11,389 nt of DNA, taken from the NCBI GenBank assembly GCA_946886645.1, contig CAMPIY010000033.1, positions 1 to 11,389 on the forward strand. The letters are read 5' to 3'. The first letter of the stretch is position 1, and each line of letters begins with the position of its first letter. Shown here piece by piece: positions 1 to 6,122 of the stretch. A program made the translations under genes and the position numbers. Source of the DNA: an uncultured Sphingomonas sp. (GTDB lineage: Bacteria; Pseudomonadota; Alphaproteobacteria; Sphingomonadales; Sphingomonadaceae). Below the pieces are notes generated by a model that saw only the letters and a list, made by a program, of their open reading frames with translations, had not been told where the DNA came from and did no database searches.

Positions 1-37
1 GCAACCCTTTGTGGCGCGAAAGACTCAGGCGTCTCGT

Positions 38-184
38 TTAATTTTTGTTCACCCTTAATCTCTATTGCCCGGCTCAACGGCGCCCTCCATGAGCGCGCTG
101 TTTCGGGGGTAGTCGCCAGTTGCGTATCGCGCGTGCCGATCGCGAGCAGAGGTGGTCATCCTCATCTTTGGAGGGACACCATCT
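38..184 (+). promoter_or_regulatory. 5' leader of the autotransporter with ribosome-binding site
   Basis: The first 184 bases hold no gene that I can support. Bases 38-66 are clearly richer in A and T than the rest of the window and are the likeliest promoter zone, but I could not find a -35/-10 pair with good spacing, so no promoter is placed. A clear Shine-Dalgarno sequence, GGAGGG, lies at 170-175, nine bases ahead of the ATG at 185. It supports that ATG over the in-frame GTG at 152. Confidence 0.5.
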
Positions 185-3100
185 ATGTTGCGCAAACTCA
201 TCCGCCCGGCCGCGGCCGCGCTGTTTTCGACGACCGCCATCATCGCCATTGCGGCTCCGGCCCAGGCGCAAAGCCTCGACGTTCCCGCAGGTTCGACCCA
301 TGCGCTGACCGCCGATGAAAGCGCCGACACGCTGTCGGGCGCGGGCGAGATCAACCTCGGCAATTACGTCCTAACCGTCGGCGCCGACGGCAGCTCGTCG
401 ACCTTCGACGGCAACATCGTCGAGTCCGGCTGGGCGCTGGCGGGCACCTGGACGCCTTATGACGGACCGACCTGGACCACTGGCACCGCGCCGTCCCTGA
501 GCGGCGTCGAAACGGCGGCCCTCCTATTCGGCGGCAATGCGGCCGACTATCGGATTTCCTCAGTCAGCAGCCAGCCTGGCGACATCGACGACATGGCCTG
601 GTACGACGTCTACGCCGTTGGCCGTAGCCTGTTCGCAGACGACTATATGGTCGATGGCAACGGCAATGGGCTTTACGACCAGCCCGGCGACACCTCGGCC
701 TATGTCCATGACAATTTCGTCACCGACACCAACTATGCCTTCACCCTGGAATCGGGGATCGGCGGCCTGACCAAGGTCGGCGCGGGCACGCTGACCCTGA
801 ACGGCACCGGCGACTGGTCGGGCACCACGACGATCAGCGGCGGCGCTCTCGTCGGCACCACCGCCTCCATCTCCGGCAGCTCGATCGTCAACGACGCCTC
901 GCTGGTTTACGACCAGGATTTCGACGGCACTGTCGCCCAGTCGATCAGCGGCAGCGGCAGCCTGACCAAGCTCGGCACCGGCACGGTCACGCTGACCGGA
1001 GTCACGGACTACAGCGGCGACACGCTGATCCAGGAAGGCACGCTTGCCCTGAGCGGCGCCAACGCCTCGCTCGGCAACTCGCGGGTCGTGGTCGACGGCA
1101 CGCTCGACGTATCGGACACGCTTTCCGCCGGGGTGAACACGGTCGACAAGGTCGACGCCTTCTACGGAACCTTCCTCGGTTCGACGAGCGAGGGCGTGCC
1201 AGCCACGCTAAGCTGGCAGGCCGCCGGCTACTATATCAACGGCACCTTCGCCTTCACCGACGCCAGCGGAACCATCAGCAGCGTCATTCGCACCAATAGC
1301 GACGACAACTACACCTTCTACAATGTCCTTTCCGGCGATGCGCTGATAGGCACGCAATGCGCCGCCAGCGCCAGTGTCGCCTGTATCGTTGCGACCGGTT
1401 CGCCGCAGAGCCTCATCCCCGCGCTGAACGCGTTCAACAACGGCCAGGGCCTGTTCGACGGTTCGCCGTCGGTGCGTTTCGACGTGACCGTCACCGACAC
1501 GTTCGGCCGTCCCGAAGTATTGTCGCTGGCCGGAAGCGGCTCCGTCATCCTCGGCAGCGCCCAGCTCGCGATCAACGACGCGTCCGACGAGCTTTCGGGC
1601 GTAATCAGCGGGACCGGTTCGATCGAGGTGCGCGGTGGCACGCAGATCCTGTCGGGCGCCAACACCTATTCGGGCGGGACGATCGTCAACGGCGGCATCG
1701 TCCGCGCGCTCAACACCCAGGCGTTCGGCACCGGTGCGATCACCATGCTCGACCCGACCGTGCAGTTCGGCGTGTCGGGCACCTACGCCAACGACATCCT
1801 GTTGGCCTCGGTCGATCCCGCCGCCGATCCCAGCCGCCTCGAAGCGGACGACGGCGTCATCGCGACCCTGTCCGGCGCGATCACCGAGGCATCGGCCGGC
1901 CAGCCGCTGCAGTTCGGCGTCACCGGCGGAACAGGTGAGGCTGGATTCATTCTCACCAACGAAGGCAATAGCTGGACCGGAACGACCACCGTCGGAAGCG
2001 GCGTCGTCGTGCAAGGAACCACCGCGTCGATCTCCGGCAGCGACATCGTCAACAATGGCGGCCTGGTTTACAACCAGGACGTCGACGGAACGCTGACGCA
2101 GATCGTCTCCGGAACCGGTGGCCTCGCCAAGGCCGGAACGGGCACCGTGACGCTCGGCGCGGCCAACACCTACACCGGCACGACCATGGTCCTCGACGGC
2201 ACGCTCGCGCTCGGCGCCGACGAGCGCATTGCCGATGCCGGCCTGCTCGCGGTAGCCATGCCCGGCACCTTCGACCTCGCAGGCTTCACCGAAACGGTCG
2301 GCGGCCTGGCCGGCGACGGCACGGTGATTGTCGACGGCACGCTCATCGTCGACCAGGACATCGACAGCCAGTTCGCCGGCATCCTTGCCGACGGCGCCGT
2401 CTCGGCTACCGACGAATTCCGCAAGGCCGGAACGGGCCTGCTCGACCTCACCGGCACCGGCGACTACGCCGGCGCGGTCACCGCGGCGGAGGGAACGCTC
2501 GCCGTCAACGGCTCGCTCGCCAATGCCGCCTTCACCGTTCTCGACGGTGCCCGCCTTCAGGGCAATGGGACGCTTGGCTCGCTGGTCATCAATTCGGGTG
2601 CGGTGCTCGCTCCGGGCAACGGCGTCGGTCATTTGTCGGCTGCCGGCAACCTGACTTTCGCGGCCGGATCGACCTATGAAGTCGACATCACGCCGGCGGC
2701 GGGCGACCTCACCAGCGTCGGCGGCAATATCACAATCGACGGCGGCACGGTTTCCGTGCTGGCCGGCGCCGGCGTCTATTCGCCGCTGACGGATTATCTA
2801 ATCCTGGAGGCGGACGGCACGGTGACGGGCACGTTCGAGGGCGTCACCAGCGACCTCGCCTTCCTCGACCCGACTTTGGTCTACAGCGCGGACGAAGTGC
2901 ACCTGCAGATGCGCCGAAACGACATCGAGTTCAGCGATGCGGCCATCACGCCCAACCAGGTCGCGGTGTCCGATGCGCTGCAATCGCTCGGTTCCGGCGC
3001 ATTGTACGACGCCATTCTCGTCCAGTCGGAAGAGGGCGCGCGGACGGCCTATGATGCGCTGTCCGGCGAAATCTATGCCTCGACCCCGACGGTGCTGGCC

Positions 3101-3979
3101 CAGCAGGGCGACCGCCTGAGGATTGCGATGCTCGATGCGGACGCGGTTGCTGCCGACGGCTTCGCGCTGTGGGCCGACGCCAAGGCGGGCCACTCCAGCT
3201 TCATGTACACCGGCGCCGGAAGCCGCGACACGGTCGCCGATCACCGCGACATGCTCGCTGGCGTCCAGTGGCTGGGCGCGGGCTTCAGCCTGGTCGCCGG
3301 CGGCGGCATCTCCAGCGCCGACATCTCGCTCGGCGCCCGCGGCTCGAAGGCCGACGTCAACAGCTCGACCCTCGGCGCCCAGCTCGCCTTCCGCTCGAAT
3401 CGTATCCGCCTGAGCGCGGGCGTGGCCTTCGCCTGGCACGACATCGATACGGACCGGACGATCGCGTTCCCGGGCTTCACCGATTCGACCCGCGCCGACC
3501 AGGACGGCCGCACCCGCACCCTTTATGCGGAAGCCGCCTTCCGGGGCGACCTGCCCGGCCTCGCGCTCGAACCGTTCGTCGGCCTCTCGAACCAGCGCGT
3601 GAAGGTCGACGGCACGCTCGAATCCGGCGGCGATGCCGCACTGGCCGTCGGCCGTGCCAGGCTCAACTCGACGATGAGCGAAGTCGGTATCCGCTTCGGC
3701 GGTTCCGCCAGCGCCGCCGGCAACGGCCTCCAGCCGCTCGGCACCATCGCCTGGCAGCATCTGTTCGGCGACCGGACGGGCGAGGTGACGTCGGCGTTGG
3801 ACATCGGCGGCGATCCGTTCACGATCGGCGGTGCCCGCCGCGGCCGCAACGCACTCCGGATCAATGGGGGCGTCGGCTACCGCATCAACGCCCTCGATCT
3901 CGGCCTCACTTACGATGGGCGGGTTGCGGGATCGGACACCGATCACGGCATCCGCCTGACGGCCGCGATCAAGTTCTGA
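185..3979 (+). CDS. Type Va autotransporter with PATR-repeat passenger and C-terminal beta-barrel
   Basis: This encodes a 1264-residue surface protein that carries its own outer-membrane translocator. Residues 1-28 form a Sec signal peptide (basic LRKLIR start, hydrophobic core, AQA cleavage site). The passenger, about 29-920, contains six autotransporter-associated strand repeats of the G(T)xTLxG..YxGxT...GTLxL type, at about 195-223, 260-289, 478-509, 588-610, 647-676 and 745-774. It ends in a cap with a VLAPGNGVGHLS signature near 808. A helical linker precedes the barrel, which starts near FALWADAKAG at 993. The barrel is 272 residues long, close to the family norm, and ends in the terminal Phe (AAIKF) expected for Bam-dependent insertion. 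The only two cysteines are C392 and C400. The start at 185 is chosen for its GGAGGG site nine bases upstream; a GTG at 152 would add 11 residues ahead of a normal signal peptide. I see no protease triad or lipase motif, so the passenger function (adhesion, aggregation or other) is unknown. Transcription probably ends at the hairpin at 3999-4029. Confidence 0.93.
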   Translation: MLRKLIRPAAAALFSTTAIIAIAAPAQAQSLDVPAGSTHALTADESADTLSGAGEINLGNYVLTVGADGSSSTFDGNIVESGWALAGTWTPYDGPTWTTGTAPSLSGVETAALLFGGNAADYRISSVSSQPGDIDDMAWYDVYAVGRSLFADDYMVDGNGNGLYDQPGDTSAYVHDNFVTDTNYAFTLESGIGGLTKVGAGTLTLNGTGDWSGTTTISGGALVGTTASISGSSIVNDASLVYDQDFDGTVAQSISGSGSLTKLGTGTVTLTGVTDYSGDTLIQEGTLALSGANASLGNSRVVVDGTLDVSDTLSAGVNTVDKVDAFYGTFLGSTSEGVPATLSWQAAGYYINGTFAFTDASGTISSVIRTNSDDNYTFYNVLSGDALIGTQCAASASVACIVATGSPQSLIPALNAFNNGQGLFDGSPSVRFDVTVTDTFGRPEVLSLAGSGSVILGSAQLAINDASDELSGVISGTGSIEVRGGTQILSGANTYSGGTIVNGGIVRALNTQAFGTGAITMLDPTVQFGVSGTYANDILLASVDPAADPSRLEADDGVIATLSGAITEASAGQPLQFGVTGGTGEAGFILTNEGNSWTGTTTVGSGVVVQGTTASISGSDIVNNGGLVYNQDVDGTLTQIVSGTGGLAKAGTGTVTLGAANTYTGTTMVLDGTLALGADERIADAGLLAVAMPGTFDLAGFTETVGGLAGDGTVIVDGTLIVDQDIDSQFAGILADGAVSATDEFRKAGTGLLDLTGTGDYAGAVTAAEGTLAVNGSLANAAFTVLDGARLQGNGTLGSLVINSGAVLAPGNGVGHLSAAGNLTFAAGSTYEVDITPAAGDLTSVGGNITIDGGTVSVLAGAGVYSPLTDYLILEADGTVTGTFEGVTSDLAFLDPTLVYSADEVHLQMRRNDIEFSDAAITPNQVAVSDALQSLGSGALYDAILVQSEEGARTAYDALSGEIYASTPTVLAQQGDRLRIAMLDADAVAADGFALWADAKAGHSSFMYTGAGSRDTVADHRDMLAGVQWLGAGFSLVAGGGISSADISLGARGSKADVNSSTLGAQLAFRSNRIRLSAGVAFAWHDIDTDRTIAFPGFTDSTRADQDGRTRTLYAEAAFRGDLPGLALEPFVGLSNQRVKVDGTLESGGDAALAVGRARLNSTMSEVGIRFGGSASAAGNGLQPLGTIAWQHLFGDRTGEVTSALDIGGDPFTIGGARRGRNALRINGGVGYRINALDLGLTYDGRVAGSDTDHGIRLTAAIKF
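812..1051 (+). repeat. Passenger repeat unit A (residues 210-289)
   Basis: This 80-codon unit of the autotransporter passenger starts at DWSGTTT and ends at EGTLAL. It aligns along its whole length with unit B (1970-2212), with about 48 of 80 residues identical by hand count and one single-residue gap. Shared landmarks are GTTASISGS, IVN, LVY.QD.DGT and GTGTVTL. It contains more than the short PATR motif, so it looks like a duplicated larger module. Confidence 0.75.
1970..2212 (+). repeat. Passenger repeat unit B (residues 596-676)
   Basis: This 81-codon partner of unit A starts at SWTGTTT and ends at DGTLAL. The two units are separated by about 306 residues of different sequence, so this is a dispersed rather than a tandem duplication. 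Identity is about 60 percent by hand alignment. Confidence 0.75.
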
Positions 3980-3998
3980 TCGTTCGAACGTTAAGCAG

Positions 3999-4029
3999 GG
4001 GCGGTTCCGGTTCGCCGGGGCCGCCCTTT
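3999..4029 (+). terminator. Candidate intrinsic terminator after the autotransporter
   Basis: GGGCGGTTCCGG (3999-4010) and CCGGGGCCGCCC (4015-4026) pair over 12 bp in RNA, with two internal G-U pairs, around a UUCG tetraloop (4011-4014). The stem is followed by UUU (4027-4029). It starts 20 bases after the autotransporter stop codon. The U-tract is short, so efficiency is uncertain, but the stem and loop are strong. A perfect 10-bp palindrome, CGTTCGAACG, sits just before it at 3981-3990. Confidence 0.7.
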
Positions 4030-4075
4030 CGCTTGGTGCTGGCCCGCGCCGCGCAAATCTCCTAGACGCGCGGCC

Positions 4076-5578
4076 ATGATCGCGCTCGGCCCGGAAAGCC
4101 TCGACCTCGCCACGCTCCGCCGGCTTTGGCAGGGCGAACCCTGCAAGCTCGACATCGCCAGCCTCGACCGCATCCGCGCCTCGGCCGCCTCGGTCCAGCG
4201 GATCGTTGCCGGCGGCGAGACCGTCTATGGCATCAACACCGGCTTCGGCCTGCTCGCCAATACCCGCATCCCGCCGGAACGGCTGGCGGAGCTACAGCGC
4301 AACCTGATACTTTCTCATAGTTGCGGCCTCGGCGACATGCTGCCGCGTCACGTCGTCCGGTTGATGATCGTGCTGAAGCTGCTCGGCCTCGGTCGCGGCT
4401 ACTCCGGCGTCCGCCCGCTGGTCATCGATGCGCTTCAGGCGCTGCTCGACAAGGATGCCATGCCGCTGATCCCGGCGCAAGGCAGCGTCGGAGCGAGCGG
4501 CGACCTCGCCCCGCTCGCCCACCTCATCGCTGCCTTGCTCGGCGAAGGCCGGATCGATGTCGCCGGCGAAACCCTCCCCGCCAAGGACGCGCTCCAGAAG
4601 CTCGGGATGAAGCCGCTCGAGCTCGGCCCCAAGGAAGGCCTCGCCCTCATCAACGGCACCCAGGCCTCGACCGCGATCGCCCTCGACGCCCTGTTCACCG
4701 CCGAACGCGTATTTAGCGCGGCGCTCGGCGCGGGCGCTTTGTCGGTCGATGCGCTCAAGGGCTCGGTGAAACCGTTCGACCCGCGCATTTCCGCCGTCCG
4801 CGGCCAGCCCGGCCAGATCCGTGTTGCCGCCGAAATCCGCGGCTTGCTCGACGGCAGCGAAATCCTCGCCAGCCACGGGCGCTGCGGCAAGGTGCAGGAT
4901 CCCTACAGTTTCCGCTGCCAGCCGCAGGTGATGGGCGCCGCGCTCGACCTGCTGACCAACGCCGCCCGCACGCTCACCATCGAGGCGGGCGCGGTGACCG
5001 ACAATCCGATCGTGTTCGAGGATGAGGACACGGCGATCAGCGGCGGCAATTTCCATGCCCAGCCCGTCGCCTTCGCCGCCGACACCATCGCCATGGCGAT
5101 GTGCGAGGTCGGCTCAATCTCCGAGCGCCGCACCGCCGTTCTGATCGATCCGAAGATGAGCAGCCTTCCTGCCTTCCTCGTCGACGACGGCGGGGTCAAT
5201 TCCGGCCTCATGATCCCGCAAGTGACGCAGGCCGCGCTAGTTGCCGAAAACCGCAGCCTCGCCTTCCCGGCCAGCGTCGACAGCGTGCCGACGTCGGCAG
5301 GGCAGGAGGACCACGTCTCGATGGCGCCGATCGCCGCGCGCAAGGCAGCCCAGATCGCCAAGAATGTCGCCGGAATCGTCGCCGTCGAGCTGATCGCCGC
5401 CGCGCAAGGCGTCGACTATCATGCGCCGCTGAAGACGTCGGCCAAGCTCCAGCCGCTCCACGCGAAGGTCCGCGCGATCAGCCCGCGCCTCGAATCCGAT
5501 CGTTATTGGGCCGACGAGATGGCCGCGCTCCAGGCGGCGGTGTTCGACGGCAAATTGGGAACTGCCTTTACCCTGTAA
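4076..5578 (+). CDS. hutH: Histidine ammonia-lyase (HutH)
   Basis: This encodes a cytosolic lyase that removes ammonia from L-histidine to give trans-urocanate, the first step of histidine degradation. The 500 residues match the usual HutH length (about 500-515). The Ala140-Ser141-Gly142 triplet inside GSVGASGDLAPL is the precursor of the MIO electrophile. Other family residues are in place: Y51 in VYGINTGFG, the SH pair in LILSHS, Y277 and R280 in DPYSFRCQPQV, and E411 in GQEDHVS. The corresponding Pseudomonas putida residues are, from memory, Y53, S143, Y280, R283 and E414. The SH pair favours histidine over the tyrosine and phenylalanine lyases. No hutU, hutI, hutG or hutC is adjacent, so the gene is detached from the usual operon, at least on these flanks. 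I see no good Shine-Dalgarno sequence before the ATG, and only about 46 bases separate it from the upstream terminator. The N-terminus aligns with known HutH starts, so the ATG is probably right. Confidence 0.95.
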   Translation: MIALGPESLDLATLRRLWQGEPCKLDIASLDRIRASAASVQRIVAGGETVYGINTGFGLLANTRIPPERLAELQRNLILSHSCGLGDMLPRHVVRLMIVLKLLGLGRGYSGVRPLVIDALQALLDKDAMPLIPAQGSVGASGDLAPLAHLIAALLGEGRIDVAGETLPAKDALQKLGMKPLELGPKEGLALINGTQASTAIALDALFTAERVFSAALGAGALSVDALKGSVKPFDPRISAVRGQPGQIRVAAEIRGLLDGSEILASHGRCGKVQDPYSFRCQPQVMGAALDLLTNAARTLTIEAGAVTDNPIVFEDEDTAISGGNFHAQPVAFAADTIAMAMCEVGSISERRTAVLIDPKMSSLPAFLVDDGGVNSGLMIPQVTQAALVAENRSLAFPASVDSVPTSAGQEDHVSMAPIAARKAAQIAKNVAGIVAVELIAAAQGVDYHAPLKTSAKLQPLHAKVRAISPRLESDRYWADEMAALQAAVFDGKLGTAFTL

Positions 5579-5965
5579 CTAGCGGACCCGAGTCCAGCGC
5601 TCCGATTTGCAAAGCAGGCCGCCCAGCGCGCATCCCTTCACGATCAGGGCGTCGCGCCCCGCATGGCGCACGGTGGCGGTGGCGTGGATTCGATGCCTGG
5701 GCACATAAGCGCGGCCCTTGTATCCGCCGCGCCCATCGGACTTGAGGCCGGTGAGGATCTGCGTTCCGACCTGCATTCTGCCATCCGCCTTGCGCTTGGC
5801 CTTGGGCGAGGCCCAGCTGACCTTTCCACAATATGTCTCCACGCCGCAGGACGTGACGTCGACGATCACGCTGTCCTTCGGATTCTGCCACTTTCCCTCG
5901 ATTGGCGCGGCCAGCGCGGCGGCGGGAAGGAAGGCGAGTGCGATGCCCGGCATTAGCTGTCTCAT
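5579..5965 (-). CDS. Small secreted DUF2147 family protein
   Basis: This encodes a 128-residue protein predicted to be periplasmic. Residues 1-20 form a signal peptide (MRQLMPGIALAF, then AAALAA). The mature part shows the DUF2147 pattern: an early GKWQNP, an SCGxxxYCGKVSW block with C40 and C46, a GTQILTGLKSDGRGGYKGRAYVP-like central stretch (split here as GTQILTGL and YKGRAY), and a closing KGCALGGLLCKSERW with C112 and C119. The four cysteines suggest two disulfides. The family has no settled biochemical role, so I assign none. A second in-frame ATG (Met5) would also leave a signal peptide; the upstream site for Met1, GGACGGG, is weak and close. Its stop codon touches the hutH stop codon tail to tail. 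Its start faces the TonB receptor across a 157-bp spacer with a Fur-like site, so iron could affect it as well, although this is not shown. Confidence 0.85.
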   Translation of the reverse strand: MRQLMPGIALAFLPAAALAAPIEGKWQNPKDSVIVDVTSCGVETYCGKVSWASPKAKRKADGRMQVGTQILTGLKSDGRGGYKGRAYVPRHRIHATATVRHAGRDALIVKGCALGGLLCKSERWTRVR

Positions 5966-6040
5966 CCCGTCCGGTTAGCCCGATTTTGTGGCGGCAATGG
6001 AGCGATAGAATTGCTCCTCGATGAACGGCAACCGGCCGCC

Positions 6041-6085
6041 TCGCAAACCGAACGGTTCATTTTGCGATATTGATAATCATTCGCA
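6041..6085 (+). promoter_or_regulatory. Phased inverted half-sites around the Fur operator
   Basis: TCGCAAA (6041-6047), its exact inverse TTTGCGA (6061-6067), and TCGCA (6081-6085) begin at precise 20-bp steps and form two overlapping dyads that share the middle half-site. The right dyad contains the Fur box. The left dyad also contains AACCG-AA-CGGTT (6046-6057). The arrangement would suit two cooperatively bound regulator dimers on one helix face, which is an inference. Confidence 0.5.
6066..6084 (+). promoter_or_regulatory. Fur box upstream of the TonB receptor gene
   Basis: GATATTGATAATCATTCGC matches the classical 19-bp Fur consensus GATAATGATAATCATTATC at 16 of 19 positions. Its 15-bp core, TGATAAT-C-ATTCGCA (6071-6085), has the 7-1-7 form, with one enterobacterial-type half and one ATTCGCA half. 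It lies 38 bases before the receptor start and about 100 bases before the start of the divergent DUF2147 gene. Iron-loaded Fur bound here would be expected to repress the receptor operon. Confidence 0.8.
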
Positions 6086-6122
6086 GCTTGGCTAGTGCCG
6101 CGCCAAGTCGAGGGAGGTTTTC

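Noticed and set aside
152..184. GTG at 152 as the autotransporter start
   Set aside because: It would add 11 residues before a complete signal peptide, and the GGAGGG at 170-175 is correctly placed for the ATG at 185.
1208..3946. Long open frames on the minus strand inside the autotransporter (about 474 and 382 codons)
   Set aside because: They lie opposite a clearly real gene, have biased Arg/Ala/Gly/Asp content typical of GC-rich shadow frames, and show no recognisable domain, signal peptide or ribosome-binding site.
4076..5578. Tyrosine or phenylalanine ammonia-lyase instead of HutH
   Set aside because: The substrate-selectivity region reads LSHS as in histidine lyases, and length and flanking motifs match bacterial HutH throughout.
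5999..6017. GGAGC/GCTCC inverted repeat in the divergent spacer as an operator
   Set aside because: Five-base arms with a nine-base gap are expected often by chance in GC-rich DNA, and no known site matches.
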